NCBI RefSeq assembly: GCF_028275115.1
Contig: NZ_JAQCNH010000025.1
Coordinates: 1-37,380 of the forward strand
DNA: 37,380 bases
Direction of reading: 5' to 3'
DNA from: Halorientalis sp.
GTDB lineage: Archaea > Halobacteriota > Halobacteria > Halobacteriales > Haloarculaceae
The notes under the pieces were generated by a model, which ran no database searches, was not told the origin of the DNA, and saw only the letters and a list, made by a program, of their open reading frames with translations. Position numbers and translations under genes: made by a program. The first letter of the stretch is position 1. Each line of letters opens with the position of its first letter. Below, piece by piece: positions 16,058 to 22,664 of this stretch.

Positions 16058-16768
16058 ATGCGACTCGCACGTGCGGAGGCGCCGGACGGTATCGTCGAAG
16101 GCGAATACGTCGACGGCGTCATCAAGGCCGACGACGCGACCTACGAGGTCGGCGCGGACACCGAACTGCTCGCCCCGTGTGACCCCGACGCGCTGTTCTG
16201 TGTCGGGCGCAACTTCGGTGAGAAGGTTGACCAGATGGACTACGAGGTTCCGGACGTGCCCGACTGGTTCATCAAACCGCCACACAGTCTCCACCCGCCC
16301 GAACAACCCATCCCGTCCCCCGACTGGACCGAGGAACTGACATATGCCGGCGAACTCGCGGCCGTAATCGACGAGCCCTGCCACGACATCGCCGAGGACG
16401 AAGTCGACGACGTTCTCCGAGGGTACACCGTTCTCAACGACATGGACGCGCTCGACCAGGAACGGCGCACCGCCCGGAAAGCCTTCGACGGTTCCGGTCC
16501 GCTGGGTCCCTGGATCGAGACCGACTACGAACCCGTCGGGAAGGAGATGGAGACCAGTATCAACGGCGAGCGCCGCCAGCACGACAACACCGAGAACATG
16601 TTCAACAAGCCCCGCGAGACCGTCGCCTTCCTCAGCGAGCGGTACACGTTCCGCCCGGGCGACGTGATCTCCTTCGGCAGCCCCGCCAACCCCGGCCTGG
16701 TCGAACCGGGTGACGTAGTCGAGATTCGTTACGAGGGTATCGGCACCCTCCGAAACACGATCGAATAG
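16058..16768 (+). CDS. fumarylacetoacetate hydrolase-family protein
   Basis: The 236-residue FAH-fold enzyme probably hydrolyses or decarboxylates a beta-diketo or oxo-acid substrate in the cytoplasm. Family landmarks are VGRNFGEKVDQM (about residues 49-60), the metal-ligand region TYAGELAAVID (about 95-105), the GYTVLNDMDALDQE segment (about 124-137) and the C-terminal GDVISFGSPANPGLVEPGD. FAH enzymes bind one Mg(II)/Ca(II) through acidic residues; Glu in GEL and Asp in LND fit. The start at 16058 (MRLARAEAPDG) is standard and has a CTAAAC box 27 bases upstream. The substrate is not determinable, and no aromatic-catabolism genes are nearby. Confidence 0.85.
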   Translation: MRLARAEAPDGIVEGEYVDGVIKADDATYEVGADTELLAPCDPDALFCVGRNFGEKVDQMDYEVPDVPDWFIKPPHSLHPPEQPIPSPDWTEELTYAGELAAVIDEPCHDIAEDEVDDVLRGYTVLNDMDALDQERRTARKAFDGSGPLGPWIETDYEPVGKEMETSINGERRQHDNTENMFNKPRETVAFLSERYTFRPGDVISFGSPANPGLVEPGDVVEIRYEGIGTLRNTIE

Positions 16769-16780
16769 CGGTTCCCGAGG

Positions 16781-17224
16781 CTACGCCCCGCCGTCGCCGA
16801 TGTCCACCACGAGGGTCGGTCGGCCGACGCTCTCGACGACGCGTTCCGTGACGCTCCCCAGCGAGGCTAATCGGTCGCGCCCGGTCCGGCCGTGGGTCCC
16901 CATCACCAGCAGATCGGCCGCCATCTCCTCGGCGTAATTCATGATTTCGGTGTGTGGAATCCCCTCCCGACGTTCACCGACGACCGCTACACCGGCGTCC
17001 GCGCCGGCAGCCTCGGCGGCGTCCAGCGCGGCCTCACCCTCCTCCACTAAGTTCGCGATCACGTCGTCCTGTGTGTCCTCGTCGGCCGCGAGAAAGAGCC
17101 GGCGGTCGACGACGTACAGCGTGTGAACTGTTGCGCCGTTGTCGTCTGCGATGTGGAACGCGTGATTGAGCGTCTCTTCAGTTCCGCTGCTACCGTCGGT
17201 CGGAACGAGTATCCGGTCGTACAT
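16781..17224 (-). CDS. universal stress protein, UspA family
   Basis: The 147-residue single-domain Usp begins MYDRILVPTDGSSGTEET, with the beta1 strand and ATP-contacting Asp, and ends with the nucleotide-binding signature GTHGRTGRDRLASLGSVTERVV (about residues 115-136). This has the G-2x-G-9x-G(S/T)-type spacing of ATP-binding Usps. Such proteins are induced by stress and bind ATP or AMP. The ATG at 17224 gives the normal N-terminus; the open frame to 17302 is rejected. Its gene converges on the FAH-family gene with a 12-base gap. Confidence 0.9.
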   Translation of the reverse strand: MYDRILVPTDGSSGTEETLNHAFHIADDNGATVHTLYVVDRRLFLAADEDTQDDVIANLVEEGEAALDAAEAAGADAGVAVVGERREGIPHTEIMNYAEEMAADLLVMGTHGRTGRDRLASLGSVTERVVESVGRPTLVVDIGDGGA

Positions 17225-17365
17225 ACCGACGCCGTTCTCCAGGCTAACACTTGAATCACCGGCCCGGTCACAACCCACAAGAGGCGTGTGGTGCAACGTC
17301 ACACAACGAATGAAGGGTTTACACTGTTAGCCCGTGAGTAGCCATTTCTTCACGAAAAAACCACC

Positions 17366-17372
17366 AATTTTA
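17366..17372 (+). promoter_or_regulatory. TATA box of the MTH865-like gene
   Basis: AATTTTA is centred 30 bases before the ATG at 17399, within an AT-rich 60-base stretch. Confidence 0.45.
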
Positions 17373-17398
17373 GTAAGGAGGATTACGAGGCCACGAGT

Positions 17399-17650
17399 AT
17401 GGTCGACAAAGACGACCTGCGAGAGCAGCTGATCGAAGGCTTCGAAGGTGCAGACTTCCCAGTAAACAGCCCGATGGACCTCGTTCCGGCCCTGCCGAAC
17501 GGTCCGTCTACTACGTTCGAGTCCGGCGACGTGAGCTTCACGGCCATGGAGCTCAATCAGAAGGGTGGCGGTGGAGACTTCCCCTACGACGATGTCGAGA
17601 CGCTCGTCGACGACATCATGGAAGGTCTCGAAGAGGAAGACCACATCTGA
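17399..17650 (+). CDS. MTH865-like family protein
   Basis: The 83-residue acidic protein matches the MTH865 family, small archaeal proteins whose solved fold resembles an EF-hand-like helical bundle. Recognisable segments are DLREQLIEGFEGADFPVNSP, MDLVPALPNGPSTTFESGD and the C-terminal helix VETLVDDIMEGLEEE. Function is unknown in the family; calcium binding has not been established by this sequence. It is monocistronic, with its own TATA box and a T-run terminator after the stop. Confidence 0.85.
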   Translation: MVDKDDLREQLIEGFEGADFPVNSPMDLVPALPNGPSTTFESGDVSFTAMELNQKGGGGDFPYDDVETLVDDIMEGLEEEDHI

Positions 17651-17667
17651 CGCCACAAACCGACCCG

Positions 17668-17674
17668 TTTTTTT
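17668..17674 (+). terminator. oligo-T transcription terminator
   Basis: A run of seven T follows the MTH865-like stop codon by 17 bases. Oligo-T tracts without a stem are the usual archaeal intrinsic termination signal. Confidence 0.5.
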
Positions 17675-17749
17675 CTGTCCGACCCACCAGCGACGACAAC
17701 GACCGGGGACGGCAGAACCGCTATGAACGTCCGGCACATAGGAGTGTGT

Positions 17750-18157
17750 ATGTCACAAGACGCCGAGCGTGACCTGCCCGACAGCGACGAGGAGTGGCGC
17801 GACGTGCTCGACGACGACGAGTACCGCATCCTCCGCGAGGCCGGGACGGAGCCGAAGTTCAGCGGCGAGTATGTCGACCAGAAGGCCGACGGAGCCTACG
17901 TCTGTGCGGGGTGTGGCACCGAACTGTTCGACTCGGACACGAAGTTCGAGTCCGGGTCGGGGTGGCCGAGTTTCTACGACGCCGCAGGGGACAACGTTGA
18001 GACGCGCCTCGACACGAGCCACGGGATGCGCCGGACCGAAGTGGTCTGTGCCACCTGTGAGGGACATCTCGGACACGTGTTCGAGGACGGACCGGAACCG
18101 ACGGGCAAACGCTACTGCATCAATTCCGCCGCGCTCAACTTCGACCCGGGTGAGTAG
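17750..18157 (+). CDS. msrB: peptide-methionine (R)-S-oxide reductase
   Basis: The 135-residue MsrB repairs methionine-R-sulfoxide in proteins using thioredoxin-type electrons. Visible landmarks are the zinc knuckles CAGC (about residues 48-51) and CATC (about 97-100), the substrate site [13 protein letters not shown], and the catalytic cysteine in [11 protein letters not shown] near the C-terminus (about residue 123). All key residues are present. ATG at 17750 ([16 protein letters not shown]) is preferred over 17723, because the family begins close to this acidic N-terminus. No msrA is adjacent. Confidence 0.93.
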   Translation: MSQDAERDLPDSDEEWRDVLDDDEYRILREAGTEPKFSGEYVDQKADGAYVCAGCGTELFDSDTKFESGSGWPSFYDAAGDNVETRLDTSHGMRRTEVVCATCEGHLGHVFEDGPEPTGKRYCINSAALNFDPGE

Positions 18158-18506
18158 TCGACGCGACACCTGTCCGAGCAGCACAGCTTATACGTGATGA
18201 TACAGTAAAACGACGACGGCGCTGTATCCCCGCCCTACTCACTCGCTCCGCTTGTTTCCTGCAGACGGGGCCGTAGCGCCTGTATTCAGCTACCCCAGCG
18301 GTGTAGTCGCTGTGGATGGGCCTGGGGACAGTGTGGGAGATGCCAGACTCCGAGTCCGGAGCCGCTGGCCGAATGGCCGGCGCCGTTCGGGAACGCGTCG
18401 AGCAGTTCGTGCAGTCGACGCCGCGTGGCGGCCCCGCGGTGGTCGGTTTCGTAAGGGTCTCTCTGCTTCTGGTCACCCTGCTGAACTTCTTCTGTGAACT
18501 CCGACG
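18158..18506. other. intergenic stretch upstream of the kinase remnant
   Basis: The first 55 bases contain AT-rich promoter-like sequence (around 18186-18210). The rest is G+C-rich with an open + frame (18316 onward) that shows no recognised domain and may be the eroded 5' part of the kinase remnant. Nothing else is supported. Confidence 0.3.
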
Positions 18507-18921
18507 GTTCGGATTCGACTGGCCACAGGGCATCGACCTCTCGCAGCGGGCCCGCGCGACGCTCTCGCGGCCGACGTGCCCGACGACGTAGTGGTTCAGG
18601 CCGACGACATGCTGCCAACGGTCTTCGGCAACCTCCGCTCCAACGCCGTCCAGCACAACGACGCCGACGACCGTCGAATTCAGATCGCCGTCCGAGCCGG
18701 TTCGGAGTCGGTCGTGGTCCGCGTCTGCGACAACGGACCGGGCATTCCCGACGCCGATCAAGAGGCGGTGTTCGAGCAGGGACACAGTTCCAGTGGCGGC
18801 GGCTTCGGCCTCTCGTGTCCGGACGATGGTCGACCACTACGGCGGGTCGATTCACATCGAGAACAACCGGCCCAGCGACTCCGTGTTCGTCGTCTCCCTG
18901 CCGCGAGCCGAACAGGAGTGA
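18507..18921 (+). pseudogene. remnant of a histidine kinase (HATPase domain) with two frameshifts
   Basis: Three consecutive segments in two reading frames assemble into one kinase C-terminus. The first is DWPQGIDLSQRAR (to about 18555). The second reads DALAADVPDDVVVQ then N-box TVFGNLRSNAVQHND and G1 VRVCDNGPGIPD, through the GHSSSGGGFGL region. Then, back in the first frame from about 18817, comes VRTMVDHYGGSIHIENN, ending SLPRAEQE with TGA at 18919-18921. The first break lies in a CG-dinucleotide run (cccgcgcgac, +2 bases fits). The second lies in the G2 box and needs loss of two bases or gain of one. No HisKA segment or sensor domain is recognisable upstream. Two sequencing errors remain possible. 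Confidence 0.65.
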
Positions 18922-18941
18922 ACCGCTCCCCTCGCTGGCGC

Positions 18942-19928
18942 TTAGAGTTCCCGGTGGGTCGGATACCCCACGTCCGCCGTCGGAATCGACCGCTCCGCGA
19001 CCACGAGTCCGTCCCCGCTCCGAACCCGCGGCGAGTCGTCGAACTGTGACTGTATGAACGACTCGATTGCCGACATCGACGCCTGGTCGGGGTCGAACAC
19101 CGAGGCGTACCGAAGCGTCGTCGTCGCCGGACCGTACGCGTACGCTCGTCCGTACGCTCGTAGGCCCGGCACGTCTTCGTCGGGCTGGAGGATGCCACCG
19201 ACGGCTTCGCCGCCGCCGAGAACGTCCAGCAACGCGGCGACGGTGCCGTTCGCGTCGGCGTACTTCGGCGTCCCGGTCCGGACCGCCGACGCCACCACGT
19301 TCGCACCGTTCGTGACTCTGGCGGCGGCCACCTGTGTCGAGTCGCTGACCGCATAGGCGCCGGCGCCTTCGGCGGCGACGACAGTGAACCCCTCGACAGT
19401 GCCAGTCTCGGATAGTGACGGCTCCGCGGTCACTGCGTCCACGCGGGTCGTCCGTTCGACTCCGCCGTCGAAGACGTAGAGGTACGGTGCGTCCGTCGGT
19501 CCCGCTTTGAGGTAGAGGCTCTCGGTCAGATCGACGCCTGGCTGGGCCTCGCTTGTCGCCGGGTCGAAGATGCTCCGGTCGTCCCGCGGCGTCCCGAGGG
19601 TGTCCTCGTACCTGCGGATAGCCGGCACGTCGATAGCGGTGAGGTAGTACGCGCCTGCCCGCGGTTCGGTGACCCTCGACGCGTAGGCGGGAACCGACTG
19701 TGCTGGAATCCACCGACCGAGAGCGGTCCCGACACCCCCGACTCCAGGTTCCAGTGCTGGCTGCTCCGTGTCCGCCCCGGCCCCGTCGGCCGTCACCGTC
19801 TCGTCGGCACCCGACGTCGAGCGGTCACTATTCCCCCTCCCGGTCGACGCGCTCGGTGCCCCCTGACACCCTGCCAACAGCGCCGATACCCCCGCGATAC
19901 CCCCGAGTAGCTTCCGTCTCGTCTGCAT
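18942..19928 (-). CDS. Tat-exported lipoprotein, uncharacterised
   Basis: The 328-residue protein begins MQTRRKLLGGIAGVSALLAGCQG: twin-arginine signal plus lipobox LAGC, so it is predicted to be exported folded and lipid-anchored. A long Ser/Thr/Asp/Gly/Glu-rich linker (about residues 25-75) precedes a mixed alpha/beta domain. Repeated phrases such as AYYLTAIDVP, APYLYVFDGG and GAYAVSDSTQVAAARV may reflect duplicated subdomains. I recognise no family or catalytic motif. The start is fixed by a TATA box (19952-19960) 28 bases upstream; the open frame to 20030 would hide the signal peptide. It ends 20 bases from the convergent kinase remnant. Confidence 0.75.
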   Translation of the reverse strand: MQTRRKLLGGIAGVSALLAGCQGAPSASTGRGNSDRSTSGADETVTADGAGADTEQPALEPGVGGVGTALGRWIPAQSVPAYASRVTEPRAGAYYLTAIDVPAIRRYEDTLGTPRDDRSIFDPATSEAQPGVDLTESLYLKAGPTDAPYLYVFDGGVERTTRVDAVTAEPSLSETGTVEGFTVVAAEGAGAYAVSDSTQVAAARVTNGANVVASAVRTGTPKYADANGTVAALLDVLGGGEAVGGILQPDEDVPGLRAYGRAYAYGPATTTLRYASVFDPDQASMSAIESFIQSQFDDSPRVRSGDGLVVAERSIPTADVGYPTHREL

Positions 19929-19951
19929 ACGTCGACACGATAGCTCTCGGG

Positions 19952-19960
19952 AATATATAG
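19952..19960 (-). promoter_or_regulatory. TATA box of the Tat lipoprotein gene
   Basis: On the minus strand CTATATATT is centred 28 bases before the ATG at 19928. Confidence 0.6.
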
Positions 19961-20078
19961 TTTGGTCCGAGCGTGGTTCCCACTCAGACCGCTCCGGAGC
20001 GGAGTCGTCACTCACCGGCCGACTGTCCAAAGAATGAACGTCACGAAGTGTCGCCGTGTGGCGACAGTACGAAACCAG

Positions 20079-20273
20079 TTACGTGCGAACGACGTTCGAG
20101 GCGCGCGGGCCCTTCTCGGCCTGCTCGATGTCGAACTCGATCTCGGTCCCCTCGGTGAGGTCCTCGCCGCCAACGTCCTCCATGTGGAAGAAAACGTCCT
20201 CGTCCGCGTCTTCTGTGTCGATAAAGCCGTAGCCGCCTGTGTCGTTGAAGAAATCAACCGTACCGTTTGACAT
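20079..20273 (-). CDS. cspA: cold-shock domain protein
   Basis: The 64-residue CspA-type OB-fold protein binds single-stranded RNA/DNA. RNP1-like GGYGFIDTED (about residues 11-20) and RNP2-like DVFFHMEDV (about 25-33) are intact, and the C-terminus GPRASNVVRT is typical of haloarchaeal Csp. ATG at 20273 (MSNGTVDFFND) gives the standard N-terminus. The 100 bases upstream are AT-rich, with possible boxes at about 20303-20310 and 20325-20340, so an untranslated leader, common for csp genes, is possible. Confidence 0.93.
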   Translation of the reverse strand: MSNGTVDFFNDTGGYGFIDTEDADEDVFFHMEDVGGEDLTEGTEIEFDIEQAEKGPRASNVVRT

Positions 20274-20537
20274 TACAATCATACGAACGCCCACCACACG
20301 GTTAAGGGTTCTGCATCTGTTTTTCAAACAATATTTTTTCTAAACAAACGGCTCGACAACAACTGCTATGATGAACGAATATGTGCACGCGGTCGACTCC
20401 GGTCCGAACGGTGTCCGGTCAGTTGGAACGCTCGTCCTTCGCGGGAAGGGCGGGATTCTCTCGCTGAATCATCATAGTTCGACTGAACCGGCAGTTCCCC
20501 GGAGCCACCCATCTTAGCTGTTTTGCAGGCGCTAAGC

Positions 20538-20580
20538 CCCCTTCCTCAAGGAGCGACCGGAGGGAGCGAGTAGGGAGGGG
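20538..20580 (+). repeat. hairpin of the first TnpB-end-like module
   Basis: CCCCTTCCT (20538-20546) pairs with AGGGAGGGG (20572-20580) over nine positions, including one G-U pair if transcribed. The loop contains GAGCGACCGGAGGGAGCGAG. Confidence 0.45.
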
Positions 20581-20591
20581 ATACAGCGTCC

Positions 20592-20640
20592 CCAGAAATC
20601 TCCGATTTCTGGTGTGCGAACGAATCGCGGAGCGATTCGT
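20592..20640. repeat. two consecutive perfect hairpins
   Basis: CCAGAAATC-TCC-GATTTCTGG (20592-20612) and ACGAATCGC-GGA-GCGATTCGT (20620-20640) are each perfect 9-base stems with 3-base loops, separated by seven bases. Adjacent subterminal hairpins of this type are what Y1-family transposases of IS200/IS605 elements recognise. Confidence 0.7.
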
Positions 20641-20817
20641 CCACGCCGTCATCGTTTCACTTCCACTACACGGCATGCCCTTACTATCCCTGCGGTCGAA
20701 GGTGGTAGTACGATGCTCACCACGTCTCTGGTGGTGTTCAAGCGCGACAAGAAGCGCGCACCGTCGGTTGTGGTTGAGTGTCCAACCGGTAGGAGTGGGA
20801 CACTCCAAACCGCCTGT

Positions 20818-20946
20818 AAAGGGAAATCGCCTGTGGAGTCTGGACCCGCTGTGGGAGTTGTTCCTGCAAGTTCCGACACAGAAACAGGAAGCCCCAACCT
20901 CAACAAGCGAGGGCCGGGTAGGCCCGAGCGCGGTAGGTCGGGGTAG
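20818..20946 (+). pseudogene. C-terminal tail of a TnpB-like protein
   Basis: The frame reading KGKSPVESGPAV, then PASSDTETGSPNLN, ending at TAG 20944-20946, resembles the disordered tail of haloarchaeal TnpB (ETGSPTLNE-like). The tail overlaps the element-end hairpin, as is usual for TnpB and its omega RNA. No RuvC or zinc-finger part is present upstream. Confidence 0.4.
20892..20943 (+). repeat. hairpin of the second TnpB-end-like module
   Basis: CCCCAACCT (20892-20900) pairs with AGGTCGGGG (20935-20943) at eight of nine positions. An inner GGGCC/GGCCC stem (20911-20925) lies inside the loop. Confidence 0.45.
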
Positions 20947-21007
20947 TTCACTAGCCCTCACGGTTCGTGGGGAGCGCTTAAATGGAAAACTCGCACTAGA
21001 TACGTTC

Positions 21008-22072
21008 ATGACGTCTCTGGACGACGTGTTCGTGGCCGATGCGGTATCACACGCCTACAACCTGCACCCCTCGAACTACGCCATCGAGCGCTACGCCCAG
21101 CCGGTGGTCGACCTGATAACCGGCCAGGAGAAGGCGATGCCCGACGGGTACCAGCGGACCGAGGAGTCTCTCTTGACCGACTGGGACCCGCAGGTGACGG
21201 CGGATATGCTGTTCCGCGAGAGCCAGGTCGACTTCACCGTCTTTCACCCGCAGTCGATCACCATCTTCGAGGACGGACTCACGGCCCTGGAAAAAGGTGA
21301 GCGGTTCGTCGAGGCCCATCCCGACCGGAGCGCTCCGCTCGCGAGCATCGACATCATCGGAATGGACGACCCGGGAGCCGAACTCGCCCGCCAGGTGGAG
21401 CGGTTCGGTGCCCACGGCGTGAAGGTGTACCCATCCTACTGGACCGACGACGGCCACGAGGGGTTCGAGATGGACGACCCCGAGCAGGCTTTCCCGCTCT
21501 GGGAACGGGCCGCGGACCTGGGTCTGGACGTGGTCGCGGTCCACAAAGCCGTCCCGTTCGGGAACGTCCCCCTCGACCCGTACCGTGTCGAGGACGTAAA
21601 AGAGGCCGCCGCCAGCTTTCCCGACCTGAACTTCGAAATCGTCCACGGTGGGTTCATTCTCGCCGAGGAGACGGGCTACCGGATCGCCGAACACGACAAC
21701 GTCTACGTCAACCTCGAAATCACGGCGGCCGACGCCGCCACCCGACCCGACACCTTCGTCGAGACCATGGAAAATCTGCTGTGGGCCGGGGGCAAGGAGG
21801 TCCTCGACAAGGTCATGTGGGGCTGTGGCACACCACAGTACCACCCGCGGCTCCTCCTCGAATCGTTCTGGAACCTCGACTTCCCGGAGATGGACTCCCG
21901 TGACGGCAAGTTCACGATCACCGAGGACGACAAACGCGGGATGGTCGGCGCGAACCTCGCCGAGGCCCACGGGTTCGACGTGGACGAACTGCAGGACGGC
22001 ATCGACGACGACACGTACAGCGGCACCCTCGAGGAGCCGTACTCGACGACCCCCTTCGAGGTGGTGGCGTGA
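21008..22072 (+). CDS. amidohydrolase-family protein (amidohydrolase_2 type)
   Basis: The 354-residue TIM-barrel-type protein begins MTSLDDVFVADAVSHAYNLHPSNYAIERYA. It shows amidohydrolase_2 features: a beta1 region DAVSHAYNLH, FGAHGVKVYPSYW (about residues 136-148), a histidine in VVAVHKAVPFGN (about 175-186), NFEIVHGGF (about 208-216) and WGCGTPQYHP near the end of the barrel. The canonical HxH at strand 1 is replaced by SHAYNLH, so metal binding may be unusual. The protein resembles the amidohydrolase-like accessory protein encoded with soluble diiron (propane-type) monooxygenases in actinobacteria. It overlaps the next gene (GTGA). The open frame upstream of 21008 is IS debris. Confidence 0.8.
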   Translation: MTSLDDVFVADAVSHAYNLHPSNYAIERYAQPVVDLITGQEKAMPDGYQRTEESLLTDWDPQVTADMLFRESQVDFTVFHPQSITIFEDGLTALEKGERFVEAHPDRSAPLASIDIIGMDDPGAELARQVERFGAHGVKVYPSYWTDDGHEGFEMDDPEQAFPLWERAADLGLDVVAVHKAVPFGNVPLDPYRVEDVKEAAASFPDLNFEIVHGGFILAEETGYRIAEHDNVYVNLEITAADAATRPDTFVETMENLLWAGGKEVLDKVMWGCGTPQYHPRLLLESFWNLDFPEMDSRDGKFTITEDDKRGMVGANLAEAHGFDVDELQDGIDDDTYSGTLEEPYSTTPFEVVA

Positions 22073-22476
22073 GCACCGACGACGCCGGCGGTGACGACCA
22101 GACCCCAGAGCGCGACGCCCCTTCGGCCGACCGCGTCCGCGAGGTGCTCCGTGAGGTCGTCGACCCCTGCACCGCCGCGACAGGGGCGAATCTCGACGTC
22201 GTGGAGATGGGGCTAGTCGACACCATCGACGCGTCCGACGGCGACGTCCAGGTGTCGTTCCGGCTCACGACGCCAGCCTGTCACATGGTGCCGTACTTTA
22301 TCGAGGAGATCGAGACGCGTGTCGACCCGCTCGACGGTGTCGAGTCGGTCACTGTGGATACGGACAGCGGCATGGAGTGGACGCCCGAACTGATGTCCTC
22401 GTCCGCCAAGGAGAAACGCAGAGCGGTACTCGACCGCTACGACGCGCGGTACGACCGAGCCAGTACGGAGGACTGA
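22069..22476 (+). CDS. DUF59/MIP18-type metal-sulfur cluster assembly factor
   Basis: The 135-residue protein has the DUF59 plan: an N-terminal helix VREVLREVVDPCT (about residues 22-34), NLDVVEMGLVDTIDASDGDVQVSF, the conserved cysteine segment LTTPACHMVPYF (about 66-77) and VESVTVDTDSG. Members (PaaD, SufT, MIP18) help insert Fe-S or other metal clusters into target proteins. Here an acidic N-terminal tail and a charged C-terminal extension (KEKRRAVLDRYDARYDR) are added. The GTG start overlaps the amidohydrolase stop, so the pair is translationally coupled and the amidohydrolase is its likeliest client or partner. The family call is firm; the partner role is inference. Confidence 0.8.
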   Translation: MSTDDAGGDDQTPERDAPSADRVREVLREVVDPCTAATGANLDVVEMGLVDTIDASDGDVQVSFRLTTPACHMVPYFIEEIETRVDPLDGVESVTVDTDSGMEWTPELMSSSAKEKRRAVLDRYDARYDRASTED

Positions 22477-22598
22477 CGGTGGGAACCACCCCCCGTATCG
22501 GTCCCATCGACGGCCGACGGACGTGGTCTTCCCGATCTTGATGACGCAGAGAGAGCCGACGTCCAGGGTCTGTGCGCCTGTGCGCTGGGTCTGAGTAT

Positions 22599-22632
22599 CA
22601 GATATGATTTTGAGTCGAAGAGAACATATCTG
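22599..22632. promoter_or_regulatory. inverted repeat upstream of the kinase operon, possible operator
   Basis: CAGATATG and CATATCTG (perfect 8-base arms) are separated by 18 bases and end 32 bases before the start codon at 22665, covering the expected promoter region. It could be a binding site for a dimeric regulator. The core promoter itself is not clear. Confidence 0.45.
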
Positions 22633-22664
22633 TTAGCGGGACTACTCTGCTAGCGCAACAGCAC

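Larger units (their letters stand above)
20440..20990. mobile_element. decayed IS200/IS605 (TnpB-type) element ends
   Basis: This non-coding 550 bases lies between cspA and the amidohydrolase. On the plus strand two end-like modules share one plan: AAGCCCC, CCTCAA, AGCGA, then TAGG-NN-GGGG. One is at 20535-20582 and one at 20888-20951, the latter finishing in GGGGTAGTTCAC. Each closes into a long hairpin. On the minus strand 20440-20470 reads GAGAATCCCGCCCTT, resembling the GAGAATCCCCGCCCTT motif at TnpB right ends. The plus module at 20888 overlaps a TnpB-like C-terminal tail. I interpret this as nested remnants of TnpB elements whose transposase genes are gone; recognition is by recall of haloarchaeal IS ends, not by search. 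Confidence 0.5.

Noticed and set aside
18286..19713. A 475-codon minus-strand open frame across the lipoprotein gene and kinase remnant.
   Set aside because: It is Arg-rich, lacks any domain, and runs in the same direction over the well-supported Tat lipoprotein gene in another frame; high G+C produces such frames throughout the window.
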